A stretch of 64,000 nt of DNA from DASZIT01 sp036268775 (GCA_036268775.1 DATATM010000026.1:62001-126000); one strand, 5' to 3'. Positions 1 to 8,706 are shown, counted from the first letter of the stretch. Notes: generated by a model not told the origin, from the sequence alone. Numbers and translations: made by a program.

Positions 1-2
1 CG

Positions 3-776
3 GACGGCGGAAGCAATGATTCGCTTCTGGCGACCCAGGGTGTGAGGAAGTCCTTCGGGGGTGTCTCCGCCGTAGCCGGCGTCGACCTTGCCATCGGGCG
101 GGGAGAGATTCTGGGGCTGGTCGGCCCCAATGGAGCCGGGAAGACCACGCTCTTCAACTGCATCTCCGGACAGGAACGCCATGATGGCGGCACCATCCAA
201 TTCAAGGGCACCTCCCTCGACGGCCTCCCGACCTACAAACGAGCCCGACTGGGCATCGGCCGCACCTACCAACGGGTGGAAGTCTTCCCGGACCTCACCG
301 TGGAGGATCATTTGATCGTCGCCGAACGCGCCCGCCACGGCGACGGCCGACTGTGGAAGGACCTCTGCGCCAGGAGTGCACCTCGACCTCAGGAGCTCGA
401 CAACGTCATCCAGGTACTCGAGCTCGTGGACCTGGTCGAACTCCGCCATACGCCGGTCTCGGCATTGGGATTGGGCATGTGTCGACTGGTCGAGTTGGCC
501 CGAGCTTTGATTCGTCGACCAGACCTTCTCATGGCCGACGAACCCTCATCTGGATTGGATGTCCACGAGACCCGGGAGCTGGCCAACGTGCTTCGCACCC
601 TTCAGCGGGAGCGCGGAATGGCGGTGCTGCTGGTCGAACACGATCTTGGCATGGTCAGTGAAGTAGTTGATCGGACCATCGTGATGGATCTGGGCCAAGT
701 CATTGCGTCGGGGACCTTCGACGAGGTGATGGCCAACTCCGACGTCCGGCGGGCCTATCTGGGAGTCGCAACGTGA
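3..776 (+). CDS. LivG-type ABC transporter ATP-binding protein, 5' end outside window
   Basis: ATPase subunit of a branched-chain amino acid/hydrophobic carboxylate type ABC importer, acting at the inner face of the membrane. Visible motifs are Walker A GPNGAGKT, Walker B LLMADEPSSGLD and the H-loop VEHD. The reading frame is open to the window edge and the residues before the GTG at 42 (LLATQGVRKSFGG) fit a normal LivG N-terminus, so the true start is upstream. The signature loop is degenerate (LGLGMCR instead of LSYGQ/LSGGQ), which could lower ATPase activity. It overlaps the next ATPase gene by four bases (GTGA). No permease or binding protein is in the window, so the substrate is unknown. 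Confidence 0.85.
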   Translation, partial: DGGSNDSLLATQGVRKSFGGVSAVAGVDLAIGRGEILGLVGPNGAGKTTLFNCISGQERHDGGTIQFKGTSLDGLPTYKRARLGIGRTYQRVEVFPDLTVEDHLIVAERARHGDGRLWKDLCARSAPRPQELDNVIQVLELVDLVELRHTPVSALGLGMCRLVELARALIRRPDLLMADEPSSGLDVHETRELANVLRTLQRERGMAVLLVEHDLGMVSEVVDRTIVMDLGQVIASGTFDEVMANSDVRRAYLGVAT

Positions 777-1645
777 CCTCCGTTCGGGTGGAGCCGATGG
801 AGAACGCCGGTGTCGGTTCCGTCGCTTCAGCCCTCGAACTCGACAACCTCAGCGCCGCCTACGGCCCGTACCGTGCGCTCTTCGACGTCAACCTGCGGGT
901 GCCGGCGGGTGGTGTATTGGCGCTGCTCGGCTCCAATGGTGCCGGGAAATCAACGGTGGCGCGGGTGGCAACCGGGCTATTGCCGCCCAGCCGCGGCGAG
1001 ATCAGGGTCAATGGAACCGACGTGACGGGCCGACCGGCCTTTCGGATCGCCAGAATGGGCGTCGCTCACGTACCGGAGGGTCGGGGGGTATTTGCCAGCC
1101 TGACGGTCGAGGAGAATCTGAGCCTTGTCTTCCGTGAACGGGCGGGCCGAAGGCAAGTACCCGATCTGATGACCCGGGCCTATGACTCCTTTCCGCTCCT
1201 GAAGGAGCGCAGGAAGCAGCGGGCAGGCACGCTGTCGGGGGGCCAGCAAAGATTGCTGTCGCTGGCCCGGGTCCTGGTTGTCCCGCAGAAGGTCCTGGTG
1301 GCCGACGAACTGTGCCTCGGCCTGGCTCCGTCGGTGATCGAGACGGTGTACCAGGGACTCCGAGATATCAACCGCTCCGGTACCGCCCTCTTAGTGGTGG
1401 AACAGCAGGTCGATCGGGTCCTCGAAATCGCCGACCGGGCGCTCATCCTCGAGCACGGCGAGGTCGCCTACGACGGAGCCCCTGGCGGAGCCGCCCGAGC
1501 AATGGAGGAGATCCTCGCGGCCCGGGGCGAGCAGCCGGTGCTGATTACGAAGAGAACTGCACCCTTCCCGGTGCCGAGCCTGTACGACCTCGAGGATAAA
1601 CCAACGCGCCGGCTCGACCCTGGTGTGTCAGCCAATGGATCCTGA
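773..1645 (+). CDS. LivF-type ABC transporter ATP-binding protein
   Basis: Second ATPase of the same importer, coupled to the LivG-like gene through a GTGA overlap. It has Walker A GSNGAGKS, an intact signature LSGGQQR, Walker B VLVADELCLGL and the LivF hallmark VVEQQV in the H-loop region, where the usual His is replaced by Gln as in the LivF family. At 290 aa it exceeds the usual 235 or so because of an N-terminal stretch of about 20 residues and a C-terminal tail of about 35. The tail is not recognised. A P450 gene follows 39 bases downstream, which suggests import of the compound that is then oxidised; that link is inference. Confidence 0.88.
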   Translation: MTSVRVEPMENAGVGSVASALELDNLSAAYGPYRALFDVNLRVPAGGVLALLGSNGAGKSTVARVATGLLPPSRGEIRVNGTDVTGRPAFRIARMGVAHVPEGRGVFASLTVEENLSLVFRERAGRRQVPDLMTRAYDSFPLLKERRKQRAGTLSGGQQRLLSLARVLVVPQKVLVADELCLGLAPSVIETVYQGLRDINRSGTALLVVEQQVDRVLEIADRALILEHGEVAYDGAPGGAARAMEEILAARGEQPVLITKRTAPFPVPSLYDLEDKPTRRLDPGVSANGS

Positions 1646-1684
1646 CCGCGCTTCAATGGACCAGGACTCAACGATGGAGGACTC

Positions 1685-2905
1685 ATGACCCAACCAATCT
1701 CCGGGACCATGCTGCTCGATTCGGAGGTCATCGACGACCCCTATCCGTTCTACGGGCAACTCCGCGCTCAGGCGCCGGTCTGGGAGGTTCCCGGCACCGA
1801 CCTGTTCACGGTCAGCACGTTTGAGCTGTTGGCGGAGGTAACCGGCCGGTTCGAAGACTTCTCCTCGAACATCACGTGTCTGCTCTATCGAGACGATGCC
1901 GGTCTCCCGTGCAGGCTCCCCTTTGGTAATGCCGCCGGTCAAGCCCTCGCCACCGCCGATCCCCCGATGCACGCGTTACATCGGAGCACCGTCTTCCCGG
2001 AGCTTGTCGCCAAGCGCATGGCCGAACTGGAGCCCGATATCGTCGAGCTCGCCGATCGGTGTGTGACCGACGCGATGGACGGGGAATCCGTCGAGTTCAT
2101 GACCGCAATCGGCAACGTCGTGCCGATCACCATGATCAGCCGCCTCATCGGGTTCCGGGACAGCGACCCTGACCAGCTCCTCAGCGCCGCGTTCGACTCG
2201 ACGGCGATGTTGGGTTCGACGCTGTCCATGGACGAGCTGATGGACCTCATTGCCCGGGTCGGGGAGATCCAGACCTGGCTCACCGATCAACTCTCGGCGG
2301 CCATGCAAGAGCCGGGCGATACCCTCCTCGGCGCCGTTGCCCGCGGCGTGGTGGGCGAGGTGTTCAGCGAATTCGAAGCCGCCAATATCCTGCATACCCT
2401 GTTGAGCGCCGGAGGTGAGTCCACCACCAGTTTGCTCGGAAATTCCGTGCGCATCTTGGCCGAGCACTCTGATCTTCAGGAGCACCTCCGGCAGAACCCG
2501 AAGCAGATCCCGATGTTCGTGGAGGAGGCGTTGCGACTTGAGCCGCCGTTCCGCTACCACATGCGCCATGTGATCAGGGACACAACGCTCGGCGACACCC
2601 CAATCCCGGCCGGCGCCACCGTCCTGTTGCTCTGGGGCGCCGGGAATCGCGATTCGACGGTCTTCGAACGTCCCGACGAGATCGACCTCCGGCGACAGGT
2701 ACCGCGCCGCCATCTCGCCTTCGGACGCGGCATTCACCATTGCGTCGGGGCCGCTCTGGCCCGGGTGGAGGCGCGCACCGTGCTCACCGTCTTGCTCGAT
2801 CGGACCCAGAGCATCACCCTCGATCCCGAACGCGAGCCGCGCTGGGCCAACAGCCTCATGGTCCGCCGCCATGACCGGTTGCCGGTGAGGCTCGTCGCCC
2901 GCTGA
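1685..2905 (+). CDS. cytochrome P450
   Basis: Soluble bacterial P450 monooxygenase of 406 aa, normal length. The haem-binding loop is FGRGIHHCVG with the Cys thiolate ligand, the I-helix oxygen-activation motif is AGGEST, and the K-helix ExxR is EALR. A GGAGG ribosome binding site lies four bases before the ATG. It sits behind two LivFG ATPases and 11 bases before an NHL beta-propeller gene, so the plus-strand run 3-3993 is probably one transcript. The substrate cannot be read from sequence. No ferredoxin or reductase gene is nearby, so electrons must come from proteins encoded elsewhere. Confidence 0.93.
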   Translation: MTQPISGTMLLDSEVIDDPYPFYGQLRAQAPVWEVPGTDLFTVSTFELLAEVTGRFEDFSSNITCLLYRDDAGLPCRLPFGNAAGQALATADPPMHALHRSTVFPELVAKRMAELEPDIVELADRCVTDAMDGESVEFMTAIGNVVPITMISRLIGFRDSDPDQLLSAAFDSTAMLGSTLSMDELMDLIARVGEIQTWLTDQLSAAMQEPGDTLLGAVARGVVGEVFSEFEAANILHTLLSAGGESTTSLLGNSVRILAEHSDLQEHLRQNPKQIPMFVEEALRLEPPFRYHMRHVIRDTTLGDTPIPAGATVLLLWGAGNRDSTVFERPDEIDLRRQVPRRHLAFGRGIHHCVGAALARVEARTVLTVLLDRTQSITLDPEREPRWANSLMVRRHDRLPVRLVAR

Positions 2906-2916
2906 CCGCCGCCGCC

Positions 2917-3993
2917 ATGTCAGCAAGTCCAGAGGATGAAGAGGAAGTTCGCAACCCTGCCATCACCGGTGATTGGGCGGATCTTTCCGGGCTCCCAGAG
3001 GCAGCTTCGGCTTGGGCCCACAACGGAATCGTCATCACCGCTGACAGGGAACTGATCGGATTCCACGCCGGGCACCTGGTGGCGCTTGACCAAAACGGGA
3101 AGATCTTGCGCACGGTCAGGCCGGGCATCGCCGAGGGCCACGGCATCACCCTGGTAAGGGAGGGGGACGAGGAGTACCTCTGGATAAGCGATCCAGGCTT
3201 CGTATTCGCTCACGACCAGGACGCCGGCGACCAGGATTGGGCCCCACTGTTCGGGAGGGGGGTACATGTCGACTCTCACCCACCTCGAGTTGTAAAGATG
3301 ACGCTCGACGGAGAGATCCGATCGGAGCTCCCCGTCCCGCCGGTTGCTCCCGACTCCCCGCCCGGGATCATGGGCCAGTACTGCCCTTGCGGCGTGGCCG
3401 TGGACGAGGAGCGCTTCGGTGGCAGCGGCGACGTCTGGGTGGCCGATGGATACGGATCAAGTCTCGTGCACTGTTTCGACAAGAGCGGGGTCCACCGGCT
3501 CACACTTACCGGTGAGGAAGGAGGCGGACGGTTCATTTGTCCTCACGCCGTCCTCATTGTCCGCCGAGACAACAGGGTTCCAGAACTTTATATCGCTGAC
3601 CGGGAGAATCGGCGGGTCCAGGTCTACGACCTGGGAGGCCAGTACCTCCGGTCTTTCGGTGAGACCTTTCTGAACAGTCCGAGCGGTTTTGTCATGTGGG
3701 GAGCGGTGCTGGTTGTGGCCGAGTTGTACGGCCGGCTCACCACCCTCGATGCCGACGACAACCTCATCGGCTATATCGGCGCTGATCCCGATGCCACCGA
3801 GGGGCAAGGTTGGCCCGAGAGGCCCGGATGGCCGAACGCGCTAACTCACAATGGACACCTTATGGCGCCTGACTTGCCCATCCCCGAACAATTCAACTCT
3901 CCCCATTCGGTGGCCGTGGACGCCAATGACAACCTCTATGTCTCCGAGTGGCTCATCGGTGGGCGCTATACCAAGCTGACGGTTCGTCCTTGA
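2917..3993 (+). CDS. NHL-repeat beta-propeller protein
   Basis: A 358-aa protein built of NHL-like blades. Blade signatures include CGVAVDEE with DVWVADGYG, ELYIADRENRRVQVYD, and HSVAVDANDNLYVSEW near the C-terminus. The arrangement resembles the NHL/SMP-30 superfamily and the bacterial relatives of peptidyl-alpha-hydroxyglycine lyase. No signal peptide or membrane segment is visible, so it is probably cytoplasmic. It follows the P450 by 11 bases. It may act as a lactonase, lyase or scaffold in the same catabolic step; which one is not determinable here. Confidence 0.75.
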   Translation: MSASPEDEEEVRNPAITGDWADLSGLPEAASAWAHNGIVITADRELIGFHAGHLVALDQNGKILRTVRPGIAEGHGITLVREGDEEYLWISDPGFVFAHDQDAGDQDWAPLFGRGVHVDSHPPRVVKMTLDGEIRSELPVPPVAPDSPPGIMGQYCPCGVAVDEERFGGSGDVWVADGYGSSLVHCFDKSGVHRLTLTGEEGGGRFICPHAVLIVRRDNRVPELYIADRENRRVQVYDLGGQYLRSFGETFLNSPSGFVMWGAVLVVAELYGRLTTLDADDNLIGYIGADPDATEGQGWPERPGWPNALTHNGHLMAPDLPIPEQFNSPHSVAVDANDNLYVSEWLIGGRYTKLTVRP

Positions 3994-4051
3994 GAGGAAG
4001 ACCGTGGGAAGGGCACAATTTCAGCTCGCCATGGTTCGATGGCACCGATCA

Positions 4052-5290
4052 TCAAGAGCGAAAAGAGCTCGGGCTCAAATCGACCGGAAGGTGCTTGACG
4101 CCGGCGACGACGTTCGAACGCAGCGGGGCGGGTGAACCCAACGATCGAAGTACAGGTACTCGTCGTGCGAGCTCTTCGAACAGCACTCGAAGCTCCATGC
4201 GCGCCAGGCTCGCGCCCAGACAGAAGTGGGGACCTCCTCCGCCAAATGCCAAGTGCTCATTGGGCTGTCGCTCGATATCGAAGTGGAACGGATTCTCGAA
4301 CACCTCTTCATCCCGGTTGGCCGAGATGTACCAGATACTGACCTTGTCTCCAGCCTTCATCACCTGACCTCTCACTTCCGTATCGACGGTGACATTCCTC
4401 CTCAGGTGCATCACTGGGGATGACCATCGCAGCACCTCATCGATTGCGGTAGAACCCAACCCGTCCGGGTCCTGGACCAGCTTGTCCCATTGCTCGGGAA
4501 ATTCCATAAATCCCAACAGGCCATGAGTGGCAGCGTTCCGGGTTGTCTCATTGCCGGCGGCAGTGAGGAACATGAAGAACGCGTTGAGCTCGAAATCGGT
4601 GAGCTTGTCCCCGTCCATCTCCGCGCCGACGAGTTGGCTCATCAGGTCGTCGCCGGGTTCAATTCGCCGCCGAGCACAAAGGTCCTGCACATAGGTAAAC
4701 ATCTCGATCTGGGATCGCTGGATCTGATCTTCGGCGACGAAATACTCCGGATCGACCTCGCCGGCGTCGGCGGATCCGAGCGCTTGGTTGGTCCAATCGA
4801 ATAGCTTCTGACGATCCTCTCGGGGTACACCAAGCAATTCGGCGATGACCTCGAGTGGGAGCTCCGCGGCGATGTCGGTCACGAAATCGCAGCTGCCCTT
4901 GGCGATGGCTCGATCGAGGATACGAACCGCTAACTCGCGCACGTGCGGTTCGAGCAACTTCGTCGTGCGGGGTGTGAAGCCCCGGTTGACGAGCTTTCGA
5001 TATCTGGTGTGCTCGGGTGGATCCATGATGATCAACACGGGGGCCCCCGGATCTCCTGCCACCGGCGTCTCCAGTTCCTCTAGGGGCGAGACGGGATTGG
5101 AGGAGTAGGTCGCCGGATCCCGTGAAGTCGCCCGTACGTCGGCATGCTTCGACAGCACCCAGAAGCCGGGCCCCCGGGGCTCGGGGTGGCGGTACACCGG
5201 ATGGTTCTGTCGTAAGAAGGTGAACCACGCATGCGGGACGCCAGAGGCGAACACATCGCGGTCGAGCAAGTTGACGTCCTCAAGGTTCAT
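4052..5290 (-). CDS. cytochrome P450
   Basis: Second P450, 412 aa, on the minus strand and convergent with the NHL gene. The haem loop is FGGGGPHFCLG, the I-helix motif AGNETT and the K-helix EVLRW. The FGGGGPHFCLGA form with NETTRN resembles the CYP125/CYP142-like and linalool-hydroxylase groups of actinobacteria that oxidise sterol or terpene side chains; this is family resemblance only. It shares a short AT-rich divergent promoter region with the double-hotdog gene at 5393, which suggests joint control. Confidence 0.93.
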   Translation of the reverse strand: MNLEDVNLLDRDVFASGVPHAWFTFLRQNHPVYRHPEPRGPGFWVLSKHADVRATSRDPATYSSNPVSPLEELETPVAGDPGAPVLIIMDPPEHTRYRKLVNRGFTPRTTKLLEPHVRELAVRILDRAIAKGSCDFVTDIAAELPLEVIAELLGVPREDRQKLFDWTNQALGSADAGEVDPEYFVAEDQIQRSQIEMFTYVQDLCARRRIEPGDDLMSQLVGAEMDGDKLTDFELNAFFMFLTAAGNETTRNAATHGLLGFMEFPEQWDKLVQDPDGLGSTAIDEVLRWSSPVMHLRRNVTVDTEVRGQVMKAGDKVSIWYISANRDEEVFENPFHFDIERQPNEHLAFGGGGPHFCLGASLARMELRVLFEELARRVPVLRSLGSPAPLRSNVVAGVKHLPVDLSPSSFRS

Positions 5291-5352
5291 GTTCCCACTC
5301 TCAGAATTGGACGACTCTTATGGCGGGCTCTAACCCGACGGTGGCGCCTCCG

Positions 5353-5392
5353 TTGTAATATGAGGCTTTCCATACAGTAATATTATGTTTTC
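5353..5392 (+). promoter_or_regulatory. leaderless promoter with a GTAATAT direct repeat
   Basis: AT-rich stretch in GC-rich DNA. TTGTAA at 5353-5358 and TAATAT at 5378-5383 could be -35 and -10 boxes (19-base spacer), placing the transcription start at or next to the ATG at 5393. GTAATAT occurs twice, at 5355-5361 and 5377-5383, 22 bases apart (two helical turns), which may be a regulator site shared with the divergent P450 gene. Confidence 0.45.
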
Positions 5393-6331
5393 ATGCCCCT
5401 TCAAAGCCAACCGCCTGGCGGCGACGCTTCGGCTTCAGTCCGAGATATTCGAGCCGGACCCGCCGATGAGTACTGGGACCGCCTCCGCCACCTGATGGGC
5501 CCCGAGGGCCTCATTACCTACTGGTACCTCGGGCGGGCCTTCAACCAGGAAGTCGATCCCGACACCATGCACCTGCGTGCCGACATGCGAAACGCGGCCG
5601 GCGGGATCATGGCGGCTCCGCTGGCGATTGCCGCACCGGAGACGGGCGGGTGGAGAGACCGCGATGCCGTGCCTGCTCCCATGACCTACTCGCTCCACAT
5701 CCTTGACCCTGCCACTGACGTACGAACCGTCCGGATTACTCGAGAGACGGTGCGCCAAGGTCGCAAGATCGGGTTCAGCCGCTCCCTCGTCGTTGACGCT
5801 GATGATCCTCACCGGCTCATCGCCCTCACCTCGGGCACCGGGGTATCCCTTGGCGAGGCACCCCCCGGATTCCGCCCGGTCGACCTCCCCCCTGGGCTCC
5901 CCGACGGGGCTCTCCCTCCCCTCCCCGTTGTCTTCGGTGCTCGTCGCGATCCCGATGGGTGGCGCCTCCCCGAGCTCACCACTCAACTCGCTTCCACTTC
6001 CGCCTCGCTCCACCTGGGGCCGATCCACGTTGTTTGCGAGGCCGCCGCCCACGAGGCCGCCTGCGCCGCGGCTGCGACGAGTCCCAGCGTGAAACGTACC
6101 GGTAGTTGGGAGTCGAAGCTGGGGGCGATCCCCGAAGCCGTACTGCAAGCCGAAGACTGGGAGGTCCACTTTGTGGCCCCCGGGCGGAAGGGGCCTTTTC
6201 TCGTACGGACGGAGTCCTGGCGTGGCCCGCCGGGAAGGTTCCTTTGTCGATTTTCCCTCCTGGACGAAGGCAACGAGGAAGTCGTCGTCGCCACCGGCGC
6301 GGCAGCCTTCCGGGTCGCGGATCCCGACTAG
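5393..6331 (+). CDS. double-hotdog thioesterase-like protein
   Basis: The 312-aa protein reads as two hotdog-fold halves. The first half carries NAAGGIMAAPLA followed by strands with TVRITRETVRQGRKIGFSRS, as in PaaI-like acyl-CoA thioesterases. The second half has a matching WEVHFVAPGRKGPFLVRTES strand block. A role in hydrolysing or hydrating acyl-CoA intermediates is plausible next to two P450s. No catalytic residue can be assigned with confidence, and a dehydratase (MaoC-like) role is an alternative. The ATG at 5393 follows a -10-like box at once, so the mRNA is probably leaderless. Confidence 0.6.
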   Translation: MPLQSQPPGGDASASVRDIRAGPADEYWDRLRHLMGPEGLITYWYLGRAFNQEVDPDTMHLRADMRNAAGGIMAAPLAIAAPETGGWRDRDAVPAPMTYSLHILDPATDVRTVRITRETVRQGRKIGFSRSLVVDADDPHRLIALTSGTGVSLGEAPPGFRPVDLPPGLPDGALPPLPVVFGARRDPDGWRLPELTTQLASTSASLHLGPIHVVCEAAAHEAACAAAATSPSVKRTGSWESKLGAIPEAVLQAEDWEVHFVAPGRKGPFLVRTESWRGPPGRFLCRFSLLDEGNEEVVVATGAAAFRVADPD

Positions 6332-6408
6332 CTCTCGATCCCGGAGCCAGCCAGAGCGGACGGCGGCGTCGGGTTGGCCGGAGCGAAGGCGACGGGTGAG
6401 ACTGTCAC

Positions 6409-7317
6409 ATGGCTGTTTTGGGATTGGGCCTCGCCGCGCTGGGAAGGCCGGGCTACCTGACTGTCGGTCATGGTTCGGCCATCGGTCCGGACCGTTCGAT
6501 CGGGGCCCTCCAGGCGCGCTCTGACCAGGTCTGCGATGCGGCCTGGGAAGGCGGGATCCGTTGGTTCGACGCGGCCCGCTCCTACGGCCGGGCGGAAGAA
6601 TTCCTGGCCGGCTGGCTGACCAATCGCCGCATCCGACCGGAGGACGTCACCGTCTCCTCCAAATGGGGCTACACCTACACCGCCGACTGGCAGGTGGACG
6701 CCCAGATCCCCGAGGTCAAGGACCATTCGGCCGCCGCGCTGGCCCGCCAATGGCCGGAGACCAACGCCCGACTCGGTAGGTGGCTCCGGCTCTATCAGGT
6801 CCACTCCGCCACCCTGGAGTCGGGCATCCTCGACGATCCGGTGGTGCAGCGGGCCCTGGCGGGGCTCGGCGTACCGGTCGGGCTCAGCCTGAGCGGTCCC
6901 CGACAATCAGACACTCTCCGTAAGGCACTGACCATCCACGTCGACGAGGTGCCGCTGTTCTCCGCGGTGCAGGCCACCTGGAATCTCCTGGAGCCCTCGG
7001 TGAGCCCGGCACTGGCCGAAGCCCACGCGGCCGGGTGGACGGTAATCGTGAAGGAGGCCCTGGCCAATGGACGGCTCGCGGTCCCTGGGCCGGCCACTGT
7101 GGCCCTCGGCGACCGCCCGGACGTGACTGCTCTGGCCGCGGCCTTGGCTCAGCCTTGGGCCGACGTGGTGCTCTCCGGAGCGGCAACGGTCTCTCAGTTG
7201 CGCTCCAATCTGACCGCCCTCGATGGCGTTGCCACGGTGGAGGCCGATCAACTCACCGACCTCGCTACCGACCCTCAGGTCTACTGGAGCCAACGAGCCG
7301 CGATGCCCTGGACGTGA
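6409..7317 (+). CDS. aldo/keto reductase
   Basis: NAD(P)H-dependent oxidoreductase of 302 aa. The AKR catalytic tetrad is visible in order: Asp and Tyr in WFDAARSYG, Lys in SSKWG, and His in LYQVHSAT. The C-terminal half has the AKR pattern of strand-helix repeats ending with LSGAATVSQLRSN. It follows the hotdog gene by 77 bases on the same strand and may be transcribed with it. The substrate is unknown; small-molecule carbonyl reduction is the family role. Confidence 0.88.
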   Translation: MAVLGLGLAALGRPGYLTVGHGSAIGPDRSIGALQARSDQVCDAAWEGGIRWFDAARSYGRAEEFLAGWLTNRRIRPEDVTVSSKWGYTYTADWQVDAQIPEVKDHSAAALARQWPETNARLGRWLRLYQVHSATLESGILDDPVVQRALAGLGVPVGLSLSGPRQSDTLRKALTIHVDEVPLFSAVQATWNLLEPSVSPALAEAHAAGWTVIVKEALANGRLAVPGPATVALGDRPDVTALAAALAQPWADVVLSGAATVSQLRSNLTALDGVATVEADQLTDLATDPQVYWSQRAAMPWT

Positions 7318-7344
7318 ATCAGCCGCCGCGCTTCGCAGCGACGG

Positions 7345-7590
7345 TTACCAGCGGGCGGCGTTCAGTCGCCGCCGAGGGCCCACCAAGTACACCACCGCGA
7401 CCGCCGCTCCGATGAGACCGAACAGCAGCCATCCGACAATCGAGGCAATGATCCAAACCGCCTTGCGAGCGGGGGGCATCACCGAGCTGGGACGACGGAC
7501 GACATCGGTGACCGCCCAAATGACCAAGGCCGCGGACAGGACATAGAGGAAGAGCACCGGAACATTGTTGAAAATAGATGCAGTGGTCAC
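7345..7590 (-). CDS. small PLDc_N-type membrane protein
   Basis: An 81-aa protein with two hydrophobic segments (about residues 10-30 and 44-68) separated by a short basic/proline turn, DVVRRPSSVMPPARKAVW, and a basic tail GPRRRL. This layout matches the PLDc_N domain found alone in many actinobacteria or at the N-terminus of cardiolipin synthases. The function of the stand-alone form is not known. The GTG start lies seven bases after the stop of a 20-codon ORF and behind a structured leader, so expression may be regulated after transcription starts. Confidence 0.75.
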   Translation of the reverse strand: MTTASIFNNVPVLFLYVLSAALVIWAVTDVVRRPSSVMPPARKAVWIIASIVGWLLFGLIGAAVAVVYLVGPRRRLNAARW

Positions 7591-7597
7591 GTCGTAA

Positions 7598-7660
7598 CTA
7601 GCTTCCTTCTGCCGTCACCCTCCCCCTCGGAGTAGGTGCTCCGCTGACGGGCACATTCAT
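7598..7660 (-). CDS. 20-codon leader ORF
   Basis: A short ORF of 20 codons (MNVPVSGAPTPRGRVTAEGS) with a strong Shine-Dalgarno GGGAGG (minus strand, 7671-7666) five bases before its ATG at 7660. The stop TAG at 7598-7600 is seven bases before the GTG of the PLDc_N-type gene. The ribosome binding site lies in the 3' arm of one of two competing hairpins. It may be a leader peptide or only a translational landing site for the membrane protein gene. No homology is recognised. Confidence 0.42.
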   Translation of the reverse strand: MNVPVSGAPTPRGRVTAEGS

Positions 7661-7666
7661 TTCTAC

Positions 7667-7711
7667 CTCCCGCGTAAAACGGGAGACTCGAATTTGACGA
7701 AGGTTTTACGC
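7667..7711 (-). promoter_or_regulatory. candidate RNA switch: two mutually exclusive hairpins
   Basis: In the minus-strand RNA, GCGTAAAAC (7711-7703) can pair with GTTTTACGC (7680-7672), a perfect 9-bp stem with a 22-base loop. Alternatively CTCCCG (7685-7680) pairs with CGGGAG (7672-7667) over a 7-base loop. The two share bases and cannot form together. The second stem buries the GGGAGG site of the 20-codon ORF. A third nested hairpin, CCGTCA/TGACGG with CGGAG/CTCCG inside, lies within 7612-7650. No known riboswitch family is recognised. Confidence 0.5.
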
Positions 7712-7724
7712 CATCCACCGCGAT

Positions 7725-7753
7725 TATTTACCCATTGCTTATCCGACTGGTAA
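7725..7753 (-). promoter_or_regulatory. promoter for the structured leader
   Basis: On the minus strand, TTACCA (7753-7748) and TAAATA (7730-7725) are separated by exactly 17 bases. Transcription would start near 7717 and give a leader of about 125 bases before the GTG at 7590. Between this promoter and the ispE stop, 7783-7822 holds another imperfect stem (CGCTGGTCAG against CTGACC...AGCG), possibly the 3' end structure of the ispE transcript. Confidence 0.5.
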
Positions 7754-7854
7754 GGAGCGGGTCCTAATCGCCCCCGTGGTCCCGCTGGTCAGCAGTCTCG
7801 GCACAGCGCTGACCGGCCAGCGATAGGACGCAGCCACCAACCTGGACCCCATCC

Positions 7855-8706
7855 TCAAAGGTGGATGGCCGGAACCGTTCTCGCCCCCAACACTCGAGCC
7901 GAAGCCGGTCCCACCGAAAGGGACTGGCCGCTTTGAAGTCCGAACGTCTCCGGACCCCCTTCCACAAACCAGGTGGAGCCACTGCCGGCCAGACACGGCG
8001 CCACGCCGGTGGCGGCGGCGAACGCGTCCCGCCACACCGCCAGACGGGGCTCGACCAAGGTTGCCGGCGCTTCGAGATCGTTGCCCGATGCGCTGGCGGT
8101 CGGCGAGGATCCCCCCGCCACCAGAGAGTCCCAGGCTCGATACACCGCGGCGGTGTCGACCCCGAACGCCGGCAACAGAAGGGTGAACTCCCGCTCCTGA
8201 TAGGGCAGAGCGGTCACCGATTCACCGATCCCCTTCACCAACGCCCTCCCGCCCGCGACGCAGAAGGGGACGTCGGCTCCCAGTCCGGCCGCCAACTGGA
8301 GATCGTCGCAGCCGGCCCAGCGCAGGATGGCGGCGGCGTCAGCCGACCCTCCGCCGAGCCCCGCCCCCACCGGGATCCGCTTGATCAACCGGACACCGGC
8401 GGTGCGTCCGACCGCCTCCAGCGCTCGAACCACCAGGTTGTCGGCGTTGACCGTCAGGCTCAATCCGAATGCCGGGGATGCATGGTTGTCCGGGGCCCCA
8501 GCCGGCGGCTCGAGGGTCAACCCATCCCCGGGTCCGATCAGCAACGTGTCGGCCAGATCGAGGGTCACCATCTCGGATTCGAGCTCGTGATAGCCGTCGG
8601 GCCGGACGCCGGTCACCCGGAGCCCGAGGGTCAGTTTGGCCGGCGCGGAGATCTGGACGGTCTCGACCGGATCCCCACCTTCCGACCCGGGTCCAGTCGC
8701 GGTCAT
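7855..8706 (-). CDS. ispE: 4-diphosphocytidyl-2-C-methyl-D-erythritol kinase
   Basis: GHMP kinase of the MEP isoprenoid pathway; it phosphorylates CDP-methylerythritol with ATP. The N-terminus has APAKLTLGLRVTG and PDGYHELES. The glycine-rich ATP loop is PVGAGLGGGSADAAA, and the C-terminal motif is APCLAGSGSTWF. I place the start at ATG 8706, which overlaps the rsmA stop as ATGA; a longer reading from 8751 would add 15 residues without family support. The 283-aa length is normal. It is the last gene of the metG-tatD-RlpA-rsmA-ispE minus-strand series. Confidence 0.95.
   Translation of the reverse strand: MTATGPGSEGGDPVETVQISAPAKLTLGLRVTGVRPDGYHELESEMVTLDLADTLLIGPGDGLTLEPPAGAPDNHASPAFGLSLTVNADNLVVRALEAVGRTAGVRLIKRIPVGAGLGGGSADAAAILRWAGCDDLQLAAGLGADVPFCVAGGRALVKGIGESVTALPYQEREFTLLLPAFGVDTAAVYRAWDSLVAGGSSPTASASGNDLEAPATLVEPRLAVWRDAFAAATGVAPCLAGSGSTWFVEGGPETFGLQSGQSLSVGPASARVLGARTVPAIHL

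Noticed and set aside
7683..7700. tRNA T-arm (GACTCGAATTT on the plus strand)
   Set aside because: The flanking bases do not make a 5-bp T-stem and no acceptor or anticodon arm can be built.
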